Positions 41,198-49,154 of a DNA stretch of 64,000 nt are shown here, piece by piece. The DNA lies in assembly GCF_019145495.1 (NCBI RefSeq), contig NZ_JAHSTU010000001.1, forward strand, positions 372,001 through 436,000. Reading direction: 5' to 3'. The position numbers were made by a program, and so were the translations under genes. The notes beneath the pieces were generated by a model. The model had not been told where the DNA came from. It made no database searches and was given only the letters and a program-made list of their open reading frames with translations. Position 1 is the first letter of the stretch. Each line of letters begins with the position of its first letter. The DNA is from Pseudomonas azerbaijanoccidentalis. Its GTDB lineage: Bacteria; Pseudomonadota; Gammaproteobacteria; Pseudomonadales; Pseudomonadaceae.

Positions 41198-41731
41198 TTA
41201 GAAAAAGCCTTGTGCAATGGAAATGGTATCGCCGGGGGCAATCGTGGTGTTGCGTGTCACTTCGTCGGTGAGTGTGGCGGCGCCATCACCGCGCACGATG
41301 GTCACGCGTTTGATCGAGGCCCGTTCGGTCAAGCCGCCACCCAGAGCGATGGCTTTCTCCAGGGTCAAGCCGGGTATGAAGGGGTAGTTGCCGGGTTTTT
41401 TCACTTCGCCGTTGATGTAGAAAGGGCGGTATTCGATCTGGCTCAAACTGACTTTCGGGTCGATCAGGTAACCTTGTTTCAGTCCGTCGACGATGATCTT
41501 TTCCACTTGGCCTGGGGTCAGTCCTTTCGCGGAAATCTCACCCAGAAAAGGGTAGGAAAAGGTGCCGGCATCGCTCAGGCGGATTTTTTTCAGGCTCAAC
41601 TCCGGCTCGCCAAACACGATGATGCGCAAGACATCGCCGGCGGCCAGCTTGTACTGGGTGCCGGGGTCTGCTGCATAGGTATCGGGAAGAATTGCCAAGG
41701 TGAACAACAGGCCAAGAGTGAATGATTTCAT
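41198..41731 (-). CDS. wza: Short Wza-type polysaccharide export protein
   Basis: A 177-residue precursor with a non-lipidated signal peptide (LLFTLAILPDTYA, cut before ADP). A poly-export domain (YKLAAGDVLRIIVFGEPELSLKKIRLSDAGTFSYP) is followed by one SLBB domain (FYINGEVKKPGNYPFIPGLTLEKAIALGGG). It is less than half the length of E. coli Wza and lacks both the lipobox cysteine and the C-terminal amphipathic helix that forms Wza's outer-membrane pore. It therefore cannot cross the outer membrane alone; the beta-barrel protein encoded immediately upstream probably provides that part. Confidence 0.9.
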   Translation of the reverse strand: MKSFTLGLLFTLAILPDTYAADPGTQYKLAAGDVLRIIVFGEPELSLKKIRLSDAGTFSYPFLGEISAKGLTPGQVEKIIVDGLKQGYLIDPKVSLSQIEYRPFYINGEVKKPGNYPFIPGLTLEKAIALGGGLTERASIKRVTIVRGDGAATLTDEVTRNTTIAPGDTISIAQGFF

Positions 41732-41743
41732 GGCGAAACCCTC

Positions 41744-42904
41744 TTAAAGGCTGACGTTGAAGCTGATCTGAAAAACGTTGCGGGTAAAACTTTCGTTGTC
41801 GGCATCCGAGTCGTTATCGCGGTACCGATAGCCCATTTCGATATCCAGCCACCGGCGCATCGCATACACCACGGCCAGGTTGTAATCCTGCCGATCGTCC
41901 GTGCGGCTTTGGCCCTCGTAGACGTAACGGCCGAACCCGGCTTGTGCCACGGTGGTGATCCGCTCAGTCCAGCCATGACGCCAACCGACCTGGGTGAAGG
42001 TCGACTTCACGGCATCGGCACCGTCGTCGCCCTCGGCCAGGGCCTGACGGGCGACAAAGGTGAAGGTTGAATAGGTACGTGGTTTAAATTGCACATCCAC
42101 TTGCCACGTGGGGTTGTCGAGGTCTTTGGATTCGCTGCTGTCGAAGTCCTTTTTCTCGTAACCGATGCGCACTTTACCGGTGGTTTTGGCGGTGATGTCC
42201 CAGACGGCACCGGCGAGTACGGCATTGGAATTACTGCTGCGCTGGCTGTTGGCTTGCAGGTAATCAAAGTTGGAGTAGTTGTATTCCAACAGGCTGCGGG
42301 TGTTACTGCCGATGCGGTGGTACCAGGTGCTGGTGACTGAGGTGGTATCACGTTCCTTGTCATCATTGACGCCATCGCCATTGTCATAGCGAAGCTCTGC
42401 GTAGTTAGCGCCGAAATCGATCTGGTTGTCCGCGCTCTTGGCGCCGTAGGTGTAGAGGCCACCGACCCGTTTGTTGTTGAGCTTGTCATTTTCGCCTTCG
42501 ACCGCCGTCGATTCGGTGCGCTGCCATTTGCGGTATTCGGCTTCGAGGGCCAGGCGATGACGGTCAGTGAACTCCATGACGCTGTCCGCACGCACGCGCT
42601 GTGCCGTATTCGAGGCACTCGTATGCTCGTGATAGATGTACCGGGTGGGTTGCCAGGTCAATCGTGTGGCGCTGTTACGGTCTTCAGCCTTCAATTCGAA
42701 GGAGGGTGCCAGCTTGGTGATCATGGATTCCTGTACGTTGCTTTCCAACTCACGAAAGTTGTCGTCATAACTTTCTGCAAACAGGAAGGTTGGAGTGAAA
42801 TCGAACCCATAAACATTAATGGGCTGTGGATTAATACTCCAGGCCATTCCAGGGTATAGAGAGGCCATGATCAGTGCAAAAGGGCAGCGTGACTTCAAGA
42901 CCAT
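41744..42904 (-). CDS. Outer-membrane beta-barrel protein of the exopolysaccharide operon
   Basis: A 386-residue precursor with signal peptide ending GMAWS. The rest is almost entirely alternating amphipathic strands rich in Tyr, Asp, Asn and Thr (FDFTPTFLFAESYDDNFREL, VTSTWYHRIGSNTRSLLEYNYS) and ends with aromatic FQISFNVSL, as outer-membrane barrels do. It resembles the large barrels (VpsM/EpsL/BBP-2-like) encoded in some polysaccharide loci. ATG 42904 has AGGAG 8 nt upstream. It is the second gene of the operon, next to a Wza that lacks an outer-membrane segment, so an export-pore role is inferred. Confidence 0.82.
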   Translation of the reverse strand: MVLKSRCPFALIMASLYPGMAWSINPQPINVYGFDFTPTFLFAESYDDNFRELESNVQESMITKLAPSFELKAEDRNSATRLTWQPTRYIYHEHTSASNTAQRVRADSVMEFTDRHRLALEAEYRKWQRTESTAVEGENDKLNNKRVGGLYTYGAKSADNQIDFGANYAELRYDNGDGVNDDKERDTTSVTSTWYHRIGSNTRSLLEYNYSNFDYLQANSQRSSNSNAVLAGAVWDITAKTTGKVRIGYEKKDFDSSESKDLDNPTWQVDVQFKPRTYSTFTFVARQALAEGDDGADAVKSTFTQVGWRHGWTERITTVAQAGFGRYVYEGQSRTDDRQDYNLAVVYAMRRWLDIEMGYRYRDNDSDADNESFTRNVFQISFNVSL

Positions 42905-42941
42905 TTTATAGCTCCTGGCGAAAAGCATATACGGCGAGTAA

Positions 42942-43478
42942 TTAGTTATTTATATGAAGTGCGCGGTGTTGACGTTCGACAATGTTCAAGGGCACACAAA
43001 CAGATTGTTCCCGATTAAGAAACTGCATCAGGATCATCACCCGTTCGGCACCTTGCGGAGCAATGAATACGCCCTCCAGTGGCGACAGCGGACCACTGAT
43101 GAACTGCAAAGGTTCGCCGGGTTTAAGCGCCTCGTCCGCGCTCGATTCCGAGGACTCGATACAACGCTCACGCAAATGCTCGATGACGTGCTCTGCCACC
43201 GTCGCAGGACCATGATTGAATTCGACAATGCGACTGATACCCCGCGTGGAACGTATGGGTGCCCAATTGTCGTGACGGCTGAGTTGAATAAACAAATAGC
43301 CGGGGAACAGTGATTCCAGCACCCGCTGGCGTTTCCCGCGGATGACGCGTTCACTCATGAGTTGGGGATGGAAAATCACATAATTCTGCTGAAGCAGATT
43401 CAGGTGGGCACGCTCATCCTGGCGTGGCTTACATTGCAAAAGATACCAATTAGGTTGTTCCGGGCTGATAGATGACAT
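42942..43478 (-). CDS. RfaH-type NusG paralogue, transcription antiterminator of the exopolysaccharide operon
   Basis: A 178-residue NusG-family protein. The N-terminal NGN domain begins NWYLLQCKPRQDERAHLNLL and contains RGKRQRVLESLFPGYLFIQL and TRGISRIVEFN, which parallel E. coli RfaH block by block. A C-terminal KOW-like domain (EGVFIAPQGAERVMILMQFL) follows. The HTTT motif by which RfaH grips RNA polymerase is replaced by NWAP. RfaH recruits to ops DNA and makes polymerase processive over long surface-polysaccharide operons. This gene is itself the first of a roughly 18-kb operon, and an ops-like element lies about 220 bp upstream in the leader. Confidence 0.9.
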   Translation of the reverse strand: MSSISPEQPNWYLLQCKPRQDERAHLNLLQQNYVIFHPQLMSERVIRGKRQRVLESLFPGYLFIQLSRHDNWAPIRSTRGISRIVEFNHGPATVAEHVIEHLRERCIESSESSADEALKPGEPLQFISGPLSPLEGVFIAPQGAERVMILMQFLNREQSVCVPLNIVERQHRALHINN

Positions 43479-43694
43479 GCTGGTAAACTCTGAAGTTGGC
43501 GAAGTTTAAACAGGCAGGGACTCTAATAGAGCCTTGAGATGTCAATCAGCAGATATCTGTTCTTATTATGGGGGCACGCAGGTGTGTATCAAAAATGAAT
43601 CACAAAACGCTTCAGAAGAGTGCGCGACTTTATCGCGTGTCGCTATAAAGCGCATTTATTTGGCATACCCAGGGGTTAGATTTTCAAAGGTCAA

Positions 43695-43706
43695 AGCTAC
43701 CGCTCG
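43695..43706 (-). promoter_or_regulatory. ops-like element in the exopolysaccharide operon leader
   Basis: On the - strand AGCGGTAGCTTT contains GCGGTAGC, identical to positions 2-9 of the E. coli ops core GGCGGTAGCNT, with T at the conserved position 11. It lies about 100 nt after a predicted promoter and about 220 nt before the RfaH-type gene. Confidence 0.6.
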
Positions 43707-43809
43707 GTCTGCACATCGGACCGGTGAATAAGGAGTTTTACGAAATGCCTTTGGAACAATGGTCAGCAAGAAAAAGAGAACTCGTGACCTGTTCGAATAG
43801 ACCTTGATA

Positions 43810-43838
43810 GTTATCGGCCAGTCTTTGCTGTCTGTCAA
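43810..43838 (-). promoter_or_regulatory. Sigma-70 promoter candidate for the exopolysaccharide operon
   Basis: TTGACA (perfect -35) and GATAAC (4 of 6 to TATAAT) are separated by 17 bp on the - strand. Initiation near 43803 would give a leader of about 325 nt before the RfaH-type gene, including the ops-like element. Confidence 0.5.
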
Positions 43839-44020
43839 ACGTTCCCAGTCAAAAAACACGCCATTGATCGACATCTGCTTTTTCAAGCTTGCAAGCTATT
43901 GTTTTAAAAGATTATCTTCCGCCCGTCTAATCGATAAAAACTTTTTCCATCGTTTGTAGTCGCTGTTGACGTGCGCACTTCCTTGGTCAATTACCCATAG
44001 TTGGGGATTGTTATGAGGTG
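43839..44020. other. Rest of the divergent intergenic region; no gene
   Basis: The gap between the two exopolysaccharide transcription units (43479-44083) is AT-rich. Besides the promoters and ops-like element it holds a CAAGCTTGCAAGC-type palindrome near 43885. I see no convincing gene: a 76-codon frame across it contains the predicted promoter and has no clear ribosome site. Confidence 0.5.
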
Positions 44021-44049
44021 TGGACCGCTCGCACTCGTAACGCTATAAC
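44021..44049 (+). promoter_or_regulatory. Sigma-70 promoter candidate for the UDP-glucuronate epimerase gene
   Basis: TGGACC and TATAAC (5 of 6 to consensus) are separated by 17 bp and end 35 bp before the ATG at 44084. Confidence 0.45.
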
Positions 44050-44083
44050 TGTCCGCCTATCGAGTTGAATTGGAGCAGGGACT

Positions 44084-45061
44084 ATGACCGTTCTTGTGAC
44101 TGGCGCGGCGGGTTTCATCGGGTATCACACGGTCAAACGGTTATGTCTTGAGGGGCATGAAGTTGTTGGCATCGACAACCTCAACCCTTACTACAGCGTC
44201 GAACTCAAAGAGGCACGGCTCAATCAGTTGAGTGAACTGCAAGGTTTCCGTTTCCAGACCATGGACATTGTTGATAAGCCTGGGTTGATGGCGCTGTTCG
44301 AAGCCGAGCGGTTCACCGAGGTGGTGCATCTGGCTGCTCAGGCAGGCGTTCGTTATTCGCTGGATAATCCGGATGCTTACGCGCAATCGAACCTGGTCGG
44401 GTTTTTGAATGTACTGGAAGCCTGCCGGCATTATCGACCCGCACATCTGATCTACGCGTCGAGCAGTTCGGTGTACGGCGCCAACAGCAAACTGCCGTTC
44501 AGCGTCGATGACCCCGTCGAGCATCCGGTTTCCCTGTACGCCGCCACCAAGCGCGCCAACGAATTGCTCGCCGACAGCTACTGCCATCTCTACGGTCTGC
44601 AGGCCAGCGGGCTGCGTTTTTTTACCGTTTACGGGCCTTGGGGGCGACCGGACATGGCGTTGTTCAAGTTCACCGAAGCGATCCTCCAGGGCCGGCCGAT
44701 CGATATTTACAACCATGGTCACATGGCGCGGGACTTCACCTACATCGACGACATTGTCGAGAGCATCGTCCGGTTGTGTCCGAAGCCGCCGGTGCCGGAC
44801 GCGCAGGCCAAGGGCGTCAACCGGATCTTCAATATAGGGCGTGGCCAACCGATCGCGCTGCTGGATTTTGTCGACTGCCTGGAAGCGGCATTGGGCATGA
44901 AAGCCCAGCGTAACTTTTTGCCGATGCAAGCCGGCGATGTCCCGCATACGTGGGCCGATGTTTCGGCGCTGGCAGACTGGGTCGGTTTTTCACCGCACGT
45001 TGAGGTTGCAGCCGGCGTGGAGCAATTTGTGCGCTGGTATCGCGACTTTTATCAGGTGTGA
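44084..45061 (+). CDS. UDP-glucuronate 4-epimerase
   Basis: A 325-residue extended-SDR epimerase beginning TGAAGFIGYHTVKRL, with the family-typical GIDNLNPYYSVELKEARL, the catalytic SSSVYG and YAATKRANE (YxxxK) motifs, and the TVYGPWGRPDM loop. These blocks are those of the CapI/WbnF/GlaKP UDP-glucuronate 4-epimerases rather than GalE. It converts UDP-glucuronate to UDP-galacturonate, using the product of the dehydrogenase in the divergent operon. ATG follows GGAGCAGGGACT. It is transcribed alone, divergently from the exopolysaccharide operon. Confidence 0.9.
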   Translation: MTVLVTGAAGFIGYHTVKRLCLEGHEVVGIDNLNPYYSVELKEARLNQLSELQGFRFQTMDIVDKPGLMALFEAERFTEVVHLAAQAGVRYSLDNPDAYAQSNLVGFLNVLEACRHYRPAHLIYASSSSVYGANSKLPFSVDDPVEHPVSLYAATKRANELLADSYCHLYGLQASGLRFFTVYGPWGRPDMALFKFTEAILQGRPIDIYNHGHMARDFTYIDDIVESIVRLCPKPPVPDAQAKGVNRIFNIGRGQPIALLDFVDCLEAALGMKAQRNFLPMQAGDVPHTWADVSALADWVGFSPHVEVAAGVEQFVRWYRDFYQV

Positions 45062-45069
45062 GTTTCAGT

Positions 45070-45666
45070 TCAGAAGGTGGGCGGGGTGATCACCCAGATC
45101 ACCACTGCATCGACCTCGCCGGGGTTGCCGTAGCGGTGCGGCTCCTGACTGGAGAAGCTGAAACTGTCGCCTTCACTGAGCTGGAAATAGCGTTCGCCAA
45201 CCCATAACTCGAAGCTCCCCGACAGCAGGTAACCGGCTTCTTCGCCTTCGTGGCTATAGCTTTGCTGGCTGTAGGTGCCCGGTGGGAAACGCGAATGGAG
45301 CATTTCCAGCTGTTGGTTGGGTTGCGGCGTAAGTAATTGGTCGACGATGCCGTCTTCGTAATGCACGCTCAGGCGACTGTTCTTGCGCACCACCACGCCG
45401 TCATCCTCGGGCGCGGTGTTGGCTTCGCTGGCGAAGAACCACTGGATGGTCACGCCCAGGCTGCGAGCAATGTTGAACAGCGCCGGGATCGACGGGTAGG
45501 CGAGGTTACGCTCCAGTTGGCTGATGTAGCCGGCGGTGAGTTCGCTCTGTTGCGCCAGCTCCGCCAGGGTCATGCCCCGACGCTTGCGCAGGCCGCGAAT
45601 GCGGGTGCCGAGGAAATGCGGTTCGGCGGCGCCGGTTGCGGGCTGTGACTTGCTGTTGTTGCTCAT
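45070..45666 (-). CDS. XRE-cupin transcriptional regulator
   Basis: A 198-residue regulator. The N-terminal XRE helix-turn-helix (GTRIRGLRKRRGMTLAELAQ, then LTAGYISQLERN) spans about residues 20-80. The C-terminal cupin-2 domain (FPPGTYSQQSYSHEGEEAGYLL and PHRYGNPGE) spans about 115-195. This two-domain layout matches PuuR-like repressors whose cupin senses a small amine or acid. It lies upstream of, and in the same direction as, nothing it could be cotranscribed with. The flavoenzyme gene ends 160 bp before its start across a REPIN, so it may regulate that gene and the adjacent binding-protein gene. Confidence 0.86.
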   Translation of the reverse strand: MSNNSKSQPATGAAEPHFLGTRIRGLRKRRGMTLAELAQQSELTAGYISQLERNLAYPSIPALFNIARSLGVTIQWFFASEANTAPEDDGVVVRKNSRLSVHYEDGIVDQLLTPQPNQQLEMLHSRFPPGTYSQQSYSHEGEEAGYLLSGSFELWVGERYFQLSEGDSFSFSSQEPHRYGNPGEVDAVVIWVITPPTF

Positions 45667-45697
45667 GGAAAATTCCGAACCGGGGGCTGAGCTGCGC

Positions 45698-45788
45698 CCC
45701 TGTAGGAGCTGCCGCAGGCTGCGATCTTTTGATTTTGCTTTTCAAGAACAAGATCAAAAGATCGCAGCCTGCGGCAGCTCCTACAGGG
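45698..45788. repeat. REPIN of the GTAGGAGCTGCCGCAGGCTGCGATC family
   Basis: Perfectly inverted arms CCTGTAGGAGCTGCCGCAGG and CCTGCGGCAGCTCCTACAGG, extended by GATCTTTTGAT/ATCAAAAGATC, make one of the longest hairpins in the window. Confidence 0.93.
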
Positions 45789-45828
45789 AGCGTTCATTTG
45801 AATGCAAAGCCCTGGAGTATAAACAGCC

Positions 45829-47784
45829 TTAAAGCGCCCACGCGACTTTCAGTCCTTCATAAATCGCTTCTTCGGCAGTGCGGGGCGCCAGGCAGTCGCC
45901 GATGCGGCGAAATTCCACCAGTCCTTGCAGCTCGGCACCCAGGGTATCCACCGGCTGATGGCCCTGGCACAACACCAGCGTATCGATATTTTCCAACAGC
46001 ATCGGCTCGCCACTGGCGGTATGTTGCAGGTACACGGTGTTGTCGTCGCAACCGTACAACCGGGCGTATGGAGTAATCGGGATGCCCAGTTTGTGCAACT
46101 CACCCGCCAGTTGATCGCGCACGTACAGCGGCAGGTTTTCCCCGCAATGGGTGCCGTTGACCGCCAGTTGCACCTGATGCCCGGCGCGGGTCAGGCGCTC
46201 GGCGATGCCGGGGCCAATCCAGTCGCAGCGCCAGTCGACGACCACCACCGAGCGGCCGATCTGTACCTCGTCCCGCAGCACCTGCCAGGCATCGACCACC
46301 TGCAATTCGCCGCCGCGTTCGAACATCGGCCAGTAAGGTTCGGCGCCGGTGGCGATGATCACCATGTCCGGTTTTTCCTGCTCGACCAAGGCGCGGTCGA
46401 CACGGGTATTGCGCACCACGCGCACCCCGGCCAATTCCATTTCCCGTTGCAGGTTGGTGCTGGCGCCACCGAACTCGCTGCGACGTGGCAGCAATTGCGC
46501 GAGCAATACCTGGCCGCCCAGTTGCGAGCTGGCCTCGTACAGCGTCACGTCATGCCCACGTTGTGCGGCGACGGCGGCGGCTTTCATGCCGCCGGGGCCG
46601 CCGCCGGCAATCATGATGCGTTTGCGCTGTGTGGTTAGTTGGCGTTCGCCGAAAATCAGCTCGCGACCGGTTTCCGGGTGCTGGATGCAGGAAATCGGCA
46701 GGCCCTTGTGGAAGTGCCCGATGCACGCCTGATTGCAGGCGATGCATGCACGAACGTCCTCGGCACGGCCCGTATCGGTTTTGTTGGGCATCTGTGGATC
46801 GCAAATCAGCGCGCGGGTCATGCCACAGACGTCGGCCTGGCCCCGGGCCAGAATCAGCTCGGCTTCCTGAGGTTGGTTGATGCGTCCGGTGACGAACAAC
46901 GGAATGTCCAGACTCGCCTTGAATGTCCCGGCTTCCTTGGCCAGGTACGCCGCCTCAATCGCCATCGGCGGCACGATGTGCACCGCGCCACCCAACGAGG
47001 CCGACGTGCCGGCGACGATGTGCACGTAATCCAGTTGCGCCTGCAGCGACTGCACGGCGGCCAGGGATTCGTCTTCGGTCAGGCCCTCTGGGTCGCGCTC
47101 ATCCGCAGAGATGCGCAAGCCGATGATGAACTGCTCGTCGGTCGCGCCACGCACCGCAGCGATGACCTCCCGCAGAAAACGCAAACGCTGTTCCAGCTCG
47201 CCGTTGTAGCCATCGGTGCGACGGTTGACCCGTGGGTTGATGAATTGCGCGGGCAAGTAACCGTGGCTGGCGACCACTTCCACACCATCGATCCCGGCCT
47301 GGTGCAGGCGTCGTGCAGCGGCGGCATAGCCGGCAACAATCTCGTCGATCATCGCTTGGTCGAGTGCCCGTGGCATCACCCGAAACCGCTCATTCGGCAC
47401 ATTCGATGCCGAGTAGGCCACGGCCAACAGGCCATCGCTGGACTCCATGATCTCCCGTCCCGGATGAAACACCTGCGACAACACCATGGTGCCGTGGGCG
47501 TGGCAGGTTTGCGCCAGTTTGCGATAGCCCTCGATGCATTCATCGTCGGTGGCCATCAACACATGCGAGGTGTACCGCGCACTGTCATGCACGCCGGCGA
47601 CTTGCAGCACGATCAGCCCGACACCGCCCTCGGCGCGCGCCCGGTGATAGGCGATCAGTTGTTCGTTCACCAGGTTGTCCGTGGGCATCGACGTGTCATG
47701 TCCGCTGGACATGATGCGGTTTTTCAGGCGCTTGCCACGGATCTGCAAGGGTTCGAACAGGTGCGCGAAGGCGGGTGTCGGCAT
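45829..47784 (-). CDS. FMN/FAD/Fe-S oxidoreductase of the DgcA/trimethylamine-dehydrogenase family
   Basis: A 651-residue flavoprotein in three parts. An old-yellow-enzyme TIM barrel (residues 1-340; GREIMESSDG, GVEVVASHGYLPAQFINP) comes first. A 4Fe-4S cluster follows with Cys347, Cys350, Cys354 and Cys366. Last is an FAD/NAD-binding region (MIAGGGPGGMKAA near 395 and an ADP-binding motif around 540). ATG 47784 follows GGAG. Relatives include dimethylglycine, trimethylamine and N-methylproline demethylases and dienoyl-CoA reductase. The nearby amine-type binding protein favours N-demethylation of a methylated amine or betaine, but the substrate is unknown. Confidence 0.82.
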   Translation of the reverse strand: MPTPAFAHLFEPLQIRGKRLKNRIMSSGHDTSMPTDNLVNEQLIAYHRARAEGGVGLIVLQVAGVHDSARYTSHVLMATDDECIEGYRKLAQTCHAHGTMVLSQVFHPGREIMESSDGLLAVAYSASNVPNERFRVMPRALDQAMIDEIVAGYAAAARRLHQAGIDGVEVVASHGYLPAQFINPRVNRRTDGYNGELEQRLRFLREVIAAVRGATDEQFIIGLRISADERDPEGLTEDESLAAVQSLQAQLDYVHIVAGTSASLGGAVHIVPPMAIEAAYLAKEAGTFKASLDIPLFVTGRINQPQEAELILARGQADVCGMTRALICDPQMPNKTDTGRAEDVRACIACNQACIGHFHKGLPISCIQHPETGRELIFGERQLTTQRKRIMIAGGGPGGMKAAAVAAQRGHDVTLYEASSQLGGQVLLAQLLPRRSEFGGASTNLQREMELAGVRVVRNTRVDRALVEQEKPDMVIIATGAEPYWPMFERGGELQVVDAWQVLRDEVQIGRSVVVVDWRCDWIGPGIAERLTRAGHQVQLAVNGTHCGENLPLYVRDQLAGELHKLGIPITPYARLYGCDDNTVYLQHTASGEPMLLENIDTLVLCQGHQPVDTLGAELQGLVEFRRIGDCLAPRTAEEAIYEGLKVAWAL

Positions 47785-47814
47785 GGTGCGATTTACTCCA
47801 GGCAGTCTGCTCTT

Positions 47815-47843
47815 TGCAGGAGCGAGCCTGCTCGTTCCCACAG
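47815..47843. repeat. Single REP element, GTGGGAACGAGC type
   Basis: TGCAGGAGCGAGCCTGCTCGTTCCCACAG-like unit of 29 bp with an internal GAGC/GCTC hairpin, unpaired, just upstream of the flavoenzyme start. Confidence 0.6.
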
Positions 47844-47892
47844 AGACATCAGGTTTTCGGTTGTTATTATTGGCCTATAGAAATTTACCCGC

Positions 47893-47920
47893 AGTAAAAA
47901 ATCAACTTGTTTTTTTTACT
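47893..47920. promoter_or_regulatory. Inverted repeat between divergent genes, possible operator
   Basis: AGTAAAAAA and TTTTTTACT (9 bp, perfect) lie 10 nt apart in the 245-bp gap between the divergent flavoenzyme and binding-protein genes. GCAGTAA is also repeated directly at 47891 and near 47929. Confidence 0.35.
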
Positions 47921-48029
47921 TCCCCTTGCAGTAATTTCAGTTCGAGCCCGTTCCTGGGCCAAACCTCACAACAATAAAAAAGGGCTGCTCGGGCCTTGGG
48001 TCCGGTGGCACCTGCAAGAGGAACCATTG

Positions 48030-49079
48030 ATGAAATCGCACATGCTCAAGCACGGTTTTTATCCCTTGGTGTTGTCAGTGGCCATGGGCCTTGGCAGCGC
48101 TCAGGCAGCATCGGATATGGTGGTGGTCGGCTACGGCGGCGCCGGACAAAAAGCCCAGGACGTGGCGTTCTTCCAGCCGTTCGCCGCGGTGGATCAAAGC
48201 AAGGTGATCCAGAGCGAATACAACGGCGAAATGGCCAAAATCAAAGTGATGGTCGACACCGGCAACGTCGATTGGGACGTGGTGCAGATCGAAGGCCCGG
48301 ACCTGATGCGCGGGTGTGAGGAGGGCATGTACGAGCGGCTGGACTGGAACCGTTTGGGGCATGCCGACCAACTGATCCCGGACGCAGCGCAGGACTGCGG
48401 TTCGGCGGCGCTGGTGTGGAGCGTGGCGATAGCCTACGACACCGACAAACTGGCCAAGGCACCGACCTCGTGGGCAGATTTTTGGGACGTGAAGAAAACT
48501 CCCGGCAAACGTGGCCTGCGCAAGCGCGCGGTGTACAACCTGGAGTTTGCCTTGCTCGCGGACGGGGTGAAAACCGAGGACGTGTACAAAGTGCTGGGTA
48601 CGCCGCAGGGGGTTGACCGGGCGTTTGCCAAACTGACTGAGCTCAAGCCATACATCCAGTGGTGGGAAGCGGGCGCGCAACCGCCGCAATGGCTGACGGC
48701 CGGTGATGTGGTGATGACGTCGACCTACAGCGGGCGCATCGCCGACGCTGCGCAAAAGGGCAGCCACCTGGGGCTGGTCTGGCCGGGTAGCCTGTACGGC
48801 ATGGACTACTGGGCGATCATCAAAGGCTCGAAACACGTTGATCAGGCCCAGCGGTTTATCGCTTTCGCCAACCAGCCGGATGCCCAGGTCAAATACGTCG
48901 AGCAAATTCCCTACGGCCCGACCAACATGCAGGCTGCCGCACAACTCGATGACAAGCTGGCGCAATGGGTGCCCACGGCGCCGCAGAACCTCAAGGGTGC
49001 CTTGTCGATGAACGTGGGTTTCTGGGTCGACCATGGCGAAGAACTGGAAGAGCGTTTCAACGCCTGGGCCAGTAAATAA
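48030..49079 (+). CDS. Periplasmic binding protein of the polyamine/spermidine type, orphan
   Basis: A 349-residue precursor whose signal peptide ends GSAQA before ASDMVVVGYGGAGQ. The fold is that of PotD-like extracellular binding proteins (VDWDVVQIEGPDLM, ALVWSVAIAYDTDKL, VMTSTYSGRIADA, GMDYWAIIKGSK). ATG 48030 has AGAGGA before it; the longer upstream frame has no signal peptide. No permease or ATPase gene is adjacent; the next gene is an aldolase-fold protein. It is divergent from the flavoenzyme, and both probably serve uptake and breakdown of the same compound. Confidence 0.86.
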   Translation: MKSHMLKHGFYPLVLSVAMGLGSAQAASDMVVVGYGGAGQKAQDVAFFQPFAAVDQSKVIQSEYNGEMAKIKVMVDTGNVDWDVVQIEGPDLMRGCEEGMYERLDWNRLGHADQLIPDAAQDCGSAALVWSVAIAYDTDKLAKAPTSWADFWDVKKTPGKRGLRKRAVYNLEFALLADGVKTEDVYKVLGTPQGVDRAFAKLTELKPYIQWWEAGAQPPQWLTAGDVVMTSTYSGRIADAAQKGSHLGLVWPGSLYGMDYWAIIKGSKHVDQAQRFIAFANQPDAQVKYVEQIPYGPTNMQAAAQLDDKLAQWVPTAPQNLKGALSMNVGFWVDHGEELEERFNAWASK

Positions 49080-49154
49080 GCTCAACGTGGCTGGACCCCT
49101 CGAGGCGTCCAGCCTTACTGTCCGCCCAGACGACCAGCCTGGAGAACCCTGACA

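Noticed and set aside
43656..43886. 76-codon frame upstream of the RfaH-type gene
   Set aside because: It has no recognisable family and a weak start, and it overlaps the predicted operon promoter and ops-like element. I keep it out as a gene.
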